41,096 nucleotides of DNA, taken from NCBI GenBank assembly GCA_021776415.1, contig JAJFFY010000085.1, positions 1 to 41,096 of the forward strand. The letters run 5' to 3'. A program made the position numbers and the translations under genes. Below, one piece after another: positions 15,267-24,539 of this stretch. The notes beneath the pieces were generated by a model, which worked only from the letters and a program-made list of their open reading frames with translations, ran no database searches and had not been told where the DNA came from. Within the stretch, counting starts at the first letter, position 1; every line of letters starts with the position of its first letter. The stretch comes from Hyphococcus sp. (GTDB lineage Bacteria > Pseudomonadota > Alphaproteobacteria > Caulobacterales > Parvularculaceae).

Positions 15267-18200
15267 CGGCCGCCCGCGAGCCTTCAACGATATTTTCGAG
15301 GCCTGCGCCCCGGCTCTACACGATTGACGCCGGGCGGCCGTTTCTGGCCGACCTGGCCTCAGTGCTGCGCGCATCTATTCACGCCGCGCCAAACACCGAA
15401 CTTGCCGATGCGCTTATCTACCTGCCGACAAGACGCGCGGTTCGCGCGCTCGCGGACGCGTTTATTGAGACCGCGCCGGGCGGGCGGGCAAGCTTGTTGC
15501 CGCGCATCCGCGCCCTTGGTGATATCGATGAAGACGAGTTCGTTCTGTTCGAAGGCGCGGGAAGCGATGAGCTTGATCTGCCGCCGGCGATCTCAGCGAT
15601 TGAACGCCGCTTGACGCTCGCACAAATGGTCGCCGCCAAGGACCGCGCGTTTGACGGGCAGGAACGCTGGGCCGGCGCGCTCGGCGCCGCTGATGAGCTT
15701 GGCCGGCTGCTTGATTCTTTCTATACGGAAGAAATATCGCTGGACGCATTGGAAACACTTGTGCCGGAAGAGCTGGCGGCGCATTGGCGCGCATCTTTAC
15801 AGTTCCTCACCATCATCACTGAAATCTGGCCGGCCTATCTCCGTGAGCGCGGGCTGATGGACCCGTCCGACCGGCGCGTTAAACTGATCGAGCGGCAAAC
15901 CGCGCGCTGGGAGAAGACGCCGCCCGGCCATCCAGTGATCATCGCCGGCACCACCGGCTCGGCGCCGGCCGTGGCGCGGATGATGAAACAGGTTGCGCTG
16001 CTGCCAATGGGCGCGGTGGTTATACCAGGGCTTGATCTCACCTCTGACGATCATTTCTGGGACAGCATTGACGCGCCGCACCCGCAAGCCGGGTTGAAAC
16101 AGCTGCTCGATGAGCTTAGCGCCGACAGGTCGTCGGTCGCGCAATGGCCACATGCGGAAGCGGCGGCAGAGGCTTCCGTAATCGCGCGGCGGGAGATTTT
16201 TTCCGTGGCGCTGCGCCCGGCGGCGACCTCCGACAGCTGGCGCGACTGGGCTGTCGCCATCAAAACCAACCGCCCGGCGCTGGACGCCGCCCTCGACAAG
16301 GTTGCGCTGGTTGAAGCCATGGATGAAGAGCGCGAGGCCGACGCGGTGGCGCTCAAAATCCGCGAGACCATCGATACGCCGGGCAAAACCGCCTTCCTGG
16401 TGACGCCGGACCGGGATTTGTCGCGCCGCGTCGCCATGAAGCTGCGGCGCTGGAATATTATCGTTGACGATTCCGCCGGCGTTCCTTTCGCCAATAGTCC
16501 GTGTGGAACCTATTTGCGCTTGGTTGCGCGATGGCTGCAAGACCCGTCAGACGCTGTCGCCGTGATGGCGATGTTGCGCCACCCATTATTCGGCGGCAGC
16601 CTTGATGGCGCGGCGCGCGCCGGCGCCGTCAGCGCCATGGACCGAGCGTTGCGGGGGTTGCGGCCAACAGGCGGCGGCGATGGGCTGGCTCAGAAAATCA
16701 ACGCCGCCAAACATTCCGGGCCTGCTGCTGGGTTGCTTGATGGGCTTCTCAGCGGTCTCAACCATTGGCCGCAACCGGGCGCGCCGTTCACCGATCGCCT
16801 GATGGCGCATCTTAAAATTGCTGAAGAGCTTGCCGCAGCTGACGACCAGCCCGGCGCGGCGCGCTTGTGGCGCGGCGAGGACGGCGAGGCTGGCGCCGCA
16901 GGCCTCGCGCCATTATGCGCCGCCGTCGCCGCCATCAGCCATGACGCGCCGGAAGATTACGCCGCAATTTTCGATCAGCTGATTGCCAAAATCACCGTGC
17001 GGCGACGCATGCCCGCGCATCCGCGGGTCGCAATCTTTGGCCCGCTGGAAGCGCGGCTGCAGCACGCCGACGTTATCGTTCTTGGCGGCCTCAATGAGGG
17101 CGCCTGGCCGCGCGATGCGGCGATTGATCCGTTCCTGTCGCGTCCCATGCGCCATGATCTCGGCCTGCCGTCGCCAGAACAACGCATTGGGCTTGCCGCC
17201 CATGACTTCGCCCAATTGACCGCGGCGCCTGAAATCATGCTGACCCGCTCGACCCGGGCGGGCGGAAAACCAACCAAGCCGTCACGCTGGATTATCCGCC
17301 TGAAGAATATCCTGAAAGGCGCGGATGCCTTGGCGCCAATCGAACACTCTGAGCGCTTCAATATTCTGGCGCAACGCCTCGATGACGCCGGCAAGGTCAC
17401 AACCATTTCCGCGCCGGCGCCGCGCCCGCCGGTAGCCGCGCGCCCGCGCGATTTTTATGTCACCCGGATTGAAAAACTCCTGCGCGATCCATACGCAATT
17501 TATGCACGCTATATTTTACGGCTGAAAAAACTCGACAGGCTCAATGAGCCGTTTGGCTCACGCGATATCGGCAATCTCTTCCATGAAATTTTTCACGGCT
17601 TTGTCGCGGAAGGCGCCCCGGTCGGCGCCAAGGACCGGTTGGACCGCCTCAATGCGCTATATGCCGAGCATGCACCGCAATTTGGCCTGACCGAGACCCA
17701 CGCGCCGTTCTGGCGTGATCGCGCGATGGAGACCTTGCACTGGTTTTCCGCCTGGGACGCCGCGCGCGCCGCCATCGGCAAGCCGGTGGTGGTTGAGGAC
17801 AAAGGCGCCTGGATGTTTGATATGGGCGGCTTTGCTTATTCGCTGAACGCCAAAGCCGATCGCATCGACCGGCTTGATGACGGCGCCGCCATGATCATCG
17901 ATTACAAGACCGGCGCGGCGCCGACCCTTAGCCAGACAAAAAAATTCAGCCCGCAATTGCCGCTGAGCGGCCTGATTACCGTCAAAGGCGGTTTTGAAGC
18001 CCTTGGCGCGGCGCCGGTCGCGGGATTTGAATATGTCCGCGTCGTCGGCCGCAAAGGCGTGAAGGCTGACGATGTCGGCGCCACGGGCGAGAAAGCGACG
18101 CAGCATATAGCCGACGCCGAAGACGGCCTTTATGCATTATTGCAACGGTTTAATGATCCGGATACTGCCTATCTGTCGCAGCCGCGCCCGCAATATATGG

Positions 18201-18289
18201 ATGACTATGGCGACTATGACCATCTCGCCCGACGGCGCGAGCGCAACGCCGCCGGTTATCATAGCGACAGCGACGGGGGCGATGAATGA
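15263..18289 (+). CDS. addB: AddB, subunit of the double-strand break repair helicase-nuclease
   Basis: 1008 residues from a GTG start overlapping the murU TGA. The N-terminal region IYLPTRRAVRALADAF occupies the place of the helicase-like motif I but lacks a GKT/GKS Walker A, so it is unlikely to hydrolyse ATP. The central HADVIVLGGLNEGAWPRDA is the conserved UvrD/AddB-type block. The RecB-family nuclease motif IIDYKTG lies around residue 880, followed by PQLPLSG, and the C-terminal HLARRRERN closes the protein. No cysteines flank the nuclease as in Bacillus AddB, so no Fe-S cluster is expected. With AddA it resects double-strand ends for RecA loading. Confidence 0.95.
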   Translation: MTAAREPSTIFSRPAPRLYTIDAGRPFLADLASVLRASIHAAPNTELADALIYLPTRRAVRALADAFIETAPGGRASLLPRIRALGDIDEDEFVLFEGAGSDELDLPPAISAIERRLTLAQMVAAKDRAFDGQERWAGALGAADELGRLLDSFYTEEISLDALETLVPEELAAHWRASLQFLTIITEIWPAYLRERGLMDPSDRRVKLIERQTARWEKTPPGHPVIIAGTTGSAPAVARMMKQVALLPMGAVVIPGLDLTSDDHFWDSIDAPHPQAGLKQLLDELSADRSSVAQWPHAEAAAEASVIARREIFSVALRPAATSDSWRDWAVAIKTNRPALDAALDKVALVEAMDEEREADAVALKIRETIDTPGKTAFLVTPDRDLSRRVAMKLRRWNIIVDDSAGVPFANSPCGTYLRLVARWLQDPSDAVAVMAMLRHPLFGGSLDGAARAGAVSAMDRALRGLRPTGGGDGLAQKINAAKHSGPAAGLLDGLLSGLNHWPQPGAPFTDRLMAHLKIAEELAAADDQPGAARLWRGEDGEAGAAGLAPLCAAVAAISHDAPEDYAAIFDQLIAKITVRRRMPAHPRVAIFGPLEARLQHADVIVLGGLNEGAWPRDAAIDPFLSRPMRHDLGLPSPEQRIGLAAHDFAQLTAAPEIMLTRSTRAGGKPTKPSRWIIRLKNILKGADALAPIEHSERFNILAQRLDDAGKVTTISAPAPRPPVAARPRDFYVTRIEKLLRDPYAIYARYILRLKKLDRLNEPFGSRDIGNLFHEIFHGFVAEGAPVGAKDRLDRLNALYAEHAPQFGLTETHAPFWRDRAMETLHWFSAWDAARAAIGKPVVVEDKGAWMFDMGGFAYSLNAKADRIDRLDDGAAMIIDYKTGAAPTLSQTKKFSPQLPLSGLITVKGGFEALGAAPVAGFEYVRVVGRKGVKADDVGATGEKATQHIADAEDGLYALLQRFNDPDTAYLSQPRPQYMDDYGDYDHLARRRERNAAGYHSDSDGGDE

Positions 18290-21200
18290 CCCCGCTGGAA
18301 GAGGCAAAGCGCAACCAAATTTTCGCCGCCGATCCTGTGCGGTCCGCCTTTGTGATGGCCAATGCGGGGTCGGGCAAGACCCGAGTTTTGACCAACCGCG
18401 TGGCCCGCTTGCTATTGGCGAACACCTCGCCCGGCAAAATCCTCTGCATCACCTTCACCAAGGCCGCCGCCGCGGAAATGGCCGAACGCCTGTTCGAGGT
18501 GCTTGGCGAATGGGCGCTTGCCGATGATGAGACGCTGATAAAGGCTCTGGGCGAGCTTGAAGGCGACGCCGCCAAAAAACGCGACGCTGACGAGCTCAAC
18601 AAAGTGCGCCGGTTGTTTGTGCGCGCGCTGGAAACCCCCGGCGGGCTTAAAATCCAGACCATTCATTCATTTTGCGAACAGGTGTTGCGGCGCTTCCCGC
18701 TGGAAGCCGGGGCGCCGCCGGGCTTTGCGATCATTGAAGACAGCGAGGCGAAACAACTGCGTCATGCTGCGCTGGATGCGGTTGCGTTGCGCGCCGGCGA
18801 GGATGCCGCCATCGCCAGCGCCTTCACACGCCTCTCCCGCGCCCATGACGAGAAAAGCCTTCGCGAATTGCTGTTCGGCGGGGCGATGAAGCGGCTTGAT
18901 TTTGACGCCGCGCTCACCCGCTTTGGCGGGTTTGACGGCCTTATGCGCGGATGCGCCGCCGAGCTTGATGTTGACCCTCAGACCACAGAGGAAATGCTGC
19001 AAGCAGAATTTCTCAGCCGGCTCGACAAGCACGAGCTTGAGCGGGCGTATACTGCGCTGGAGGCAAGCGGCGGCAACCCGAAAACCCTTTCCGCAGCTTC
19101 TATTAAGGCATATTTCGCCGCATCTTCCATCGACATGCAATGGGACGCACTGTTTGGTTTGTTCATGACAGCAAGCGCCACGCCCCGCAAAACCATCGCG
19201 ACAAACGCAACCGATAAAATCGACGTCTGGACAAAGCCCTACCTCCTCGACCTACAGGAAAGATTCGCAATCCAATTCGCGCGCCTGAAAGCGCTCAGCA
19301 TCTATCACGACACTGCCGCCTATCTCCGCCTGCTGTCGGCGCTGATTGATGTCTTTGCAGACATGAAGTCAGCCCGCGCCGCGCTTGATTTCGACGATCT
19401 GATCAAGCGCACGCAATATTTGCTGGAGACCACCGACGGCGCCTGGGTGATGTATAAGCTCGACCAGGGCATTGACCATATACTGGTCGACGAAGCGCAA
19501 GACACTTCGCCGGCGCAATGGGCGATCATCGAAGCGCTGCTTAATGAGATCAAAAGCGGCGGCGGGGCGGGCAGTGCGGCGCGCAGCTTTTTCGCCGTCG
19601 GCGACATGAAGCAGTCGATCTATTCGTTTCAGGGCGCGGATGCGGCACTGTTTGAGGAAAAAGAAATAACGCTTGGCAAGGCGCTGGAAGCCGTCGGCGC
19701 CTATGGCAATTTCAATCTGCAAGTCTCGTTTCGCTCGACCGCGCCAGTACTGGAATTTGTCGATGCACTGTTTGCCGCCGACGGCGCGGCTGACGGCCTC
19801 GGCCAGCGCGGCGTGCCGGCCCATGGGCTGGCACGCGAGGGCGAGGCCGGCCTGGTCGAGCTGTGGCCGTTAACGCCGCGCCCGGACACGCCGAAGACCC
19901 AGCCATGGGATGCGCCGGTTGACGAGCCGGCGGCGAGCGCGCCGGTCAAAGTGCTGAGCCGGAAGATCGCCAGCGCCATCAAACACTGGCTCGGTAATGA
20001 GGTGCTGGAATCGCAAGGCCGCACTATTGCGCCCGGCGATATTATGATCCTGGTGCAAAGCCGCGGCGCATTGTTTGAAGAAATCATCCGCCAGCTTGCG
20101 CAAGCCGGCGTCCGCGTCGCCGGCGCCGACCGCCTGAAGCTTATTGAAGACCCTGCGGTGGAAGATCTGTTGTCGTTTGCGAAATTTGCCTTGCTGTCGT
20201 CGGACGATCTGTCGCTTGCTGAGGTTTTAAAATCCCCGCTCTACGGATTTGACGATGACGCCGATCTATTCCCCCTCGCCCATCCGCGCGGGCCGGCGCA
20301 AAGCCTGTGGTCGGCGCTGCGGGAACGGGCGGGCGAGCAGGCGAAATGGCGCGAGGCCGCCGATGAAATCAGCGCCGCGCGCGCCACCGGCCTGCGCCAG
20401 GGGCCTTATGCGTTCTTCACGCATATCCTTGACGCCGGAACGCCGTCCGGGCGGCGCCGGTTCTACGCCCGCCTCAGCGAGGCCTCTCGCGACGCGATTG
20501 ACGAGCTGCTGCGCCAGGCGCTGGATTATGAAAACGCCCACCCGCGCTCGCTGCAAGGCTTTGTTGATTGGTTTACGGACAATGCCGGCGAAATCAAACG
20601 CGAGATGGAACGCTCAAACGATGCGGTGCGGGTGATGACGGTGCATGGCGCCAAGGGCCTGCAGTCGAAAATCGTATTTTTGCTCGACGCTCATCGCGGT
20701 CCGAACATTCGCCGGATCGGGCCAGTGATCGATCTCGCCCACGACAGCGCCAATGCACCCCGCCGCGAGCGCCTGTCACTGCTGGTGGCGAGCAAGGCCG
20801 CCGATGTTCCGGCCACAGACGAAGCGCGCGCCGAGATTAAACGAAAAGCCTATGAAGAATATCGCCGCCAGCTTTATGTCGCGGCGACGCGGGCGGAAGA
20901 CCGGCTATATATTTGCGGCGTTGAACAGGGCAACCAGAAATCGACCGGCGACAAACCGGTCACGGAAAAGTCCTGGCATGCATTGGCGCAAGACGCCTTC
21001 GACCAGCTTGGCGACAGCGCCTGCCAATCCGACGAGCCGTTCTGGCCCGACAGCGATGGCGCATTGCGGCGTTACGCCTGTGCGCAGACGGCTTCGATCA
21101 AAAAATCAGACCAAGCGGAGGCGGCGCCCGAGGTCGCTTCACCCGCATGGTTGATGACGCCGGCAAAAGCCGAGACCGCGCCGCTGAGCCTTGCGCCCTC

Positions 21201-21822
21201 GCGCCTTGCCGACGATGAAGAGGCGGCCGCCGATGGCGTTGAAACTGCAGCGATCCAGGCGCCGGCGCACACGCCCGCCCAATCCCCCATTGCCGGCGAC
21301 CGGTACTTCCGTGGACGGACGCTTCATCGCCTCCTGGAACTATTGCCCGACGTCGAGGCCAGCCAGCGCGCCGCCGCCGGCGACCGGCTGCTCGCCCGCA
21401 TCGCGCCGCAAATTGACGCCAATGAACGCGTGCGCTGGCGCGATGAAATTCTGACGGTTCTAAATGACCCGCAATTCGCCGCCGTGTTCGGCCCCGGTTC
21501 GCGCGCCGAAGTTAACATCGCCGGCGCGCCAAAAGGCGCAAAGCCCGGCTTGGTAATTTCCGGACAGATTGACCGGCTGGTTGTTGGGGCCGGCGAAATT
21601 CTCGTTATCGATTATAAAACCAACCGCCCGCCGCCCAAAGATGTCGCCGACGCATCACCCGCCTATGTCGCGCAAATGGCGGCCTACCGCGCTCTGCTTC
21701 AGGAAATCTATCCCGATCATAAGATCAAATCGGCTCTGCTGTGGACCTTTGAAGCGCGGCTTATGGCGCTTCCCGATGCGATGCTCGATCACGCTTTCGC
21801 GCGCACTCTTGCGGCGGGTTGA
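18286..21822 (+). CDS. addA: AddA, helicase-nuclease subunit
   Basis: 1178 residues. UvrD/Rep helicase motifs are complete: Walker A ANAGSGKT at 25-32, LCITFTKAAAAEM, IQTIHSFCEQVLRRFP, Walker B HILVDEAQDTSPAQW near 400, GDMKQSIYSFQGAD, VRVMTVHGAKGL and LYVAATRAEDRLYICG. A C-terminal RecB nuclease domain carries ILVIDYKTNRPPP near residue 1107. AddA provides the translocating motor and one of the two nucleases of AddAB. The ATG overlaps the addB stop (ATGA), giving coupled synthesis of the two subunits. trxA follows after 80 bases. Confidence 0.97.
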   Translation: MTPLEEAKRNQIFAADPVRSAFVMANAGSGKTRVLTNRVARLLLANTSPGKILCITFTKAAAAEMAERLFEVLGEWALADDETLIKALGELEGDAAKKRDADELNKVRRLFVRALETPGGLKIQTIHSFCEQVLRRFPLEAGAPPGFAIIEDSEAKQLRHAALDAVALRAGEDAAIASAFTRLSRAHDEKSLRELLFGGAMKRLDFDAALTRFGGFDGLMRGCAAELDVDPQTTEEMLQAEFLSRLDKHELERAYTALEASGGNPKTLSAASIKAYFAASSIDMQWDALFGLFMTASATPRKTIATNATDKIDVWTKPYLLDLQERFAIQFARLKALSIYHDTAAYLRLLSALIDVFADMKSARAALDFDDLIKRTQYLLETTDGAWVMYKLDQGIDHILVDEAQDTSPAQWAIIEALLNEIKSGGGAGSAARSFFAVGDMKQSIYSFQGADAALFEEKEITLGKALEAVGAYGNFNLQVSFRSTAPVLEFVDALFAADGAADGLGQRGVPAHGLAREGEAGLVELWPLTPRPDTPKTQPWDAPVDEPAASAPVKVLSRKIASAIKHWLGNEVLESQGRTIAPGDIMILVQSRGALFEEIIRQLAQAGVRVAGADRLKLIEDPAVEDLLSFAKFALLSSDDLSLAEVLKSPLYGFDDDADLFPLAHPRGPAQSLWSALRERAGEQAKWREAADEISAARATGLRQGPYAFFTHILDAGTPSGRRRFYARLSEASRDAIDELLRQALDYENAHPRSLQGFVDWFTDNAGEIKREMERSNDAVRVMTVHGAKGLQSKIVFLLDAHRGPNIRRIGPVIDLAHDSANAPRRERLSLLVASKAADVPATDEARAEIKRKAYEEYRRQLYVAATRAEDRLYICGVEQGNQKSTGDKPVTEKSWHALAQDAFDQLGDSACQSDEPFWPDSDGALRRYACAQTASIKKSDQAEAAPEVASPAWLMTPAKAETAPLSLAPSRLADDEEAAADGVETAAIQAPAHTPAQSPIAGDRYFRGRTLHRLLELLPDVEASQRAAAGDRLLARIAPQIDANERVRWRDEILTVLNDPQFAAVFGPGSRAEVNIAGAPKGAKPGLVISGQIDRLVVGAGEILVIDYKTNRPPPKDVADASPAYVAQMAAYRALLQEIYPDHKIKSALLWTFEARLMALPDAMLDHAFARTLAAG

Positions 21823-21846
21823 TCTTCGCGCATACAGCCCTATCTT
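21819..21846 (+). promoter_or_regulatory. Candidate trxA promoter
   Basis: TTGATC (21819-21824) overlaps the addA stop codon, with a 16-base spacer and TATCTT (21841-21846). A CTCTAGATTCTATCAATCGC stretch just downstream (from 21851) resembles the centre of the family A repeat and carries GATTC at 21856-21860. AGGAG lies 9 bases before the trxA ATG. Confidence 0.3.
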
Positions 21847-21902
21847 TCGCCTCTAGATTCTATCAATCGCGTTCCCGCACCGCCAATCAGGAGTGAATAG
21901 CA

Positions 21903-22238
21903 ATGGCTACCAAACCCGTTACCGACACCAGTTTTCCAAGCGACGTCCTGCAATCTGACGAGCCTGTGCTTGTCGATTTCTGGGCGGAATGGTGCGGCCC
22001 ATGTAAGCAGATTGGCCCGGCGCTGGAAGAAATTGCCGGCGAATATGCCGGCAAGCTGACGATTGCGAAAGTTAACATCGATGAGAACCCGGAAACACCG
22101 GGCAAATACGGCGTACGCGGAATACCGACGCTGATGATCTTCCACAAAGGCGAGCTGGTCTCAACCGAGGTTGGCGCCAAGCCAAAGGGACAGCTCACCG
22201 CATGGATTGACGGCGTCCTTAAAGCCGCCGCTGCTTAA
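21903..22238 (+). CDS. trxA: Thioredoxin
   Basis: 111 residues, standard thioredoxin length. The active site WCGPCK has C31 and C34, the cis-proline loop is GIPTLMIF, and DFWAEW precedes the redox pair. It is a cytoplasmic disulfide reductant for ribonucleotide reductase and other enzymes. AGGAG precedes the ATG by 9 bases. The addA-trxA order is common in alphaproteobacteria. The stop is 4 bases from the stop of convergent folC, and its apparent terminator lies inside folC. Confidence 0.97.
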   Translation: MATKPVTDTSFPSDVLQSDEPVLVDFWAEWCGPCKQIGPALEEIAGEYAGKLTIAKVNIDENPETPGKYGVRGIPTLMIFHKGELVSTEVGAKPKGQLTAWIDGVLKAAAA

Positions 22239-22242
22239 ATTC

Positions 22243-23544
22243 TTAGCGGTGATCGCGAAGAATTTCGCCAGCAAGATATAATGAGCCGCTGAGAAGAATT
22301 CTCAGTGGCTCATTCTTTTTGCCCGCCAGCGCCAGCCGCATCGCCTCTTCAAGCGAGGCGCAGGCCTTCGCGTTAAGCCCGGCGGCGTTGGCGGCGACTT
22401 CCACTTCCTCGGCCGGTGCAACACCGTCATGGCGCGCAGCAACCGCAAATAACGCCGATGCCAGCCCGGCGAAAGGCGCAAAATAGCCCGCCGCGTCTTT
22501 GTTTGCCTGCATCCCGGAAATCATCACCAGCGGTTTGGGGCTGCGCTGTTCAAGATCGGCGATCGCCTGCGCAATCGCCCGGCCCGCATGGGGGTTATGG
22601 CCACCGTCGAGCCAGATCTCCGGCGCTTCGCCGAGCAACTCTCGCGCCAGATCGACCAGCGGCCCGGCGGTGAGGCGTTGCATGCGCGCTGGCCACTTAG
22701 CGTCAGCGAGCCCTTTGGAAATATCATCATCGCCTAGCCCGAGCTTTGCAGCGCGTATCGCGGCGACGGCAAGGCCGGCGTTCTCCAGCTGATGGGCGCC
22801 GACAAGGCGCGGCGCGGCAAGGTCACAAAGACCGTCATCATCTTGATAGATCAATCGGCCGTGCTCGCTGTGGCAGCTCCATTGCTGGCCGAAGGCGAAA
22901 GTCTGCGCGCCGGTTTCTTCTGCGCGCGCCAGCAACACCGCCATTGCCTCAGGCGTCTGCACGCCGATCACCGCCGGGGCGCCGCGCCGGAAGACGCCCG
23001 CCTTTTCCATGGCCACAAGCGCGATGGACTTGCCCAGAAAATGCTCATGGTCGAGCGCCACCGGGCTCACCACCGCCGCGATCGGTTGATCGATCACATT
23101 GGTGGCGTCAAGACGGCCGCCAAGACCGACCTCAAGAATGAGAAAATCCGCCGGCGTCTCGGAGAAGGCCAAAAATGCCGCACAGGTCGTGGTCTCAAAA
23201 TAGGTAAGCTTGTCATCGCCGGCCGCCGCGTCACAACGCTCAAGCGCGTCGATTAGTTTTGCGTCCGAGATCTCCGTGCCGCTCAGCATGATGCGCTCAT
23301 TAAACCGCACCAGATGCGGCGACGTGTAGACGTGGACGGACTTTCCCGCAGCCTCCAGGGCCGCGCGCAAAAAAGCGATTGTCGAGCCTTTGCCGTTAGT
23401 GCCGGCGACATGAATAACGGGGGGGAGTTTTTTGTGCGGATCGCCGAGCCGCGCCAGCACTATGTGGACGCGATCAAGCGAGAGATCGATAAGCCGGGGC
23501 CGCCTGGCGGCGACACGCGCCAGAACCGTTTCAATATCGCTCAA
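22243..23544 (-). CDS. folC: Bifunctional dihydrofolate synthase/folylpolyglutamate synthase
   Basis: 433 residues. The Mur-ligase-type ATP loop HVAGTNGKGST lies around residues 44-54, followed by YTSPHLVRFNERI, the EVGLGGRLDATN block and the C-terminal-domain signature LDGGHNPHAG. FolC adds glutamate to dihydropteroate and to folates in the cytoplasm. The start is TTG at 23544 with AGGAAG 9 bases upstream. It lies 27 bases downstream of accD. The 3' end of the gene is constrained by the trxA terminator on the opposite strand. Confidence 0.94.
   Translation of the reverse strand: MSDIETVLARVAARRPRLIDLSLDRVHIVLARLGDPHKKLPPVIHVAGTNGKGSTIAFLRAALEAAGKSVHVYTSPHLVRFNERIMLSGTEISDAKLIDALERCDAAAGDDKLTYFETTTCAAFLAFSETPADFLILEVGLGGRLDATNVIDQPIAAVVSPVALDHEHFLGKSIALVAMEKAGVFRRGAPAVIGVQTPEAMAVLLARAEETGAQTFAFGQQWSCHSEHGRLIYQDDDGLCDLAAPRLVGAHQLENAGLAVAAIRAAKLGLGDDDISKGLADAKWPARMQRLTAGPLVDLARELLGEAPEIWLDGGHNPHAGRAIAQAIADLEQRSPKPLVMISGMQANKDAAGYFAPFAGLASALFAVAARHDGVAPAEEVEVAANAAGLNAKACASLEEAMRLALAGKKNEPLRILLSGSLYLAGEILRDHR
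22280..22320 (+). terminator. Intrinsic terminator for trxA, embedded in the folC coding sequence
   Basis: AATGAGCCGCTGAGAA (22280-22295) and TTCTCAGTGGCTCATT (22299-22314) pair over 16 positions with a single G-U and a GAA loop, followed by CTTTTT. It begins 41 bases after the trxA stop. On the other strand the same bases encode the KKNEPLRILLSGSLY segment near the C-terminus of FolC. Confidence 0.85.
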
Positions 23545-23571
23545 GGCGTCAGACTTCCTGTTGCGGCGCGC

Positions 23572-24528
23572 TTATTCAGCCGCTTTGTCGAGCTGGGTCG
23601 GCGTTGTCGGCGTCACCTTTGGAGCCTCAAGAACGGCAACATTGGTCGCCGGAGCAGCGGTCGCTGGAGCCGCGCGGCGGCGCTCCTTGATGAGAACGCG
23701 CACCAATTTCGACAGCGTGTTTTTTAAATCGCGGCGATGGACGACCATATCGACCATGCCTTTTTCCTGCAAAAACTCCGCACGCTGAAAACCTTCGGGA
23801 AGTTTCTCGCGGATGGTTTGCTCAATCACCCGCGCGCCGGCAAAACCGATCAGCGCGCCGGGTTCAGCCAAATGAACATCGCCCAACATCGCATAAGATG
23901 CGGTAACCCCGCCGGTGGTCGGATGGGTAAGGACGACGATATAGGGAAGCCCCGCCTCCTTCACCATCTGAACGGCGATGGTGGTGCGCGGCATCTGCAT
24001 CAATGCGAGAATACCTTCCTGCATACGTGCGCCGCCGGAGGCTGCGAACACAATCAACGCCGCCTTGCGCGCGATTGCCTCTTCGGCCGCCTTCAACATC
24101 GCCTCGCCAAGCGCCAGCCCCATTGAGCCGCCCATAAATTTGAAATTCTGGATCGCGATAACCACCGGCGCGCCGTCTATGGCGCCCGTCGTCACCTGCA
24201 TCGCATCGGGCTCGCCGGTTTTTTTGCGATAATCTTTCAGCCTGTCCGCATACTTCTTTTCGTCGCGGAATTTTAAAGGGTCTTGAACCGATTCCGGCAC
24301 ATCTATTTTTTGATATTCGCCATTGTCATAAACCAGTGCGAGACGCGCGGCCGGTTTCAGCGGCAAATGATAATTGCATGACGGGCAAACCTGATTGGCG
24401 GCGTCGAGATCACGTTGGAAAATCATCTCGCCGCAGCCGCCGCATTTGGTCCACAGCGTGCTGCTGCCGTCGTCTTCTTTCTTGAAGATATTTTTGATGC
24501 CCGGCGGAATGTTTGAAAGCCAATTCAT
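23572..24528 (-). CDS. accD: Acetyl-CoA carboxylase carboxyltransferase subunit beta
   Basis: 318 residues. The N-terminal four-cysteine zinc ribbon is complete (C29-xx-C32, C48-xx-C51). The carboxyltransferase core includes [16 protein letters not shown], the [12 protein letters not shown] oxyanion-loop region, [12 protein letters not shown] and [12 protein letters not shown]. With AccA it transfers carboxyl from biotin to acetyl-CoA, the first step of fatty-acid synthesis. The tail after about residue 285 is alanine/threonine rich and dispensable-looking. It starts 11 bases after trpA, within the trpA-accD-folC run typical of proteobacteria. Confidence 0.97.
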   Translation of the reverse strand: MNWLSNIPPGIKNIFKKEDDGSSTLWTKCGGCGEMIFQRDLDAANQVCPSCNYHLPLKPAARLALVYDNGEYQKIDVPESVQDPLKFRDEKKYADRLKDYRKKTGEPDAMQVTTGAIDGAPVVIAIQNFKFMGGSMGLALGEAMLKAAEEAIARKAALIVFAASGGARMQEGILALMQMPRTTIAVQMVKEAGLPYIVVLTHPTTGGVTASYAMLGDVHLAEPGALIGFAGARVIEQTIREKLPEGFQRAEFLQEKGMVDMVVHRRDLKNTLSKLVRVLIKERRRAAPATAAPATNVAVLEAPKVTPTTPTQLDKAAE

Positions 24529-24539
24529 GATTGAAAAAT

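Noticed and set aside
15797-16540. 247-codon open frame on the minus strand within addB
   Set aside because: Shadow of addB with no recognisable protein features.
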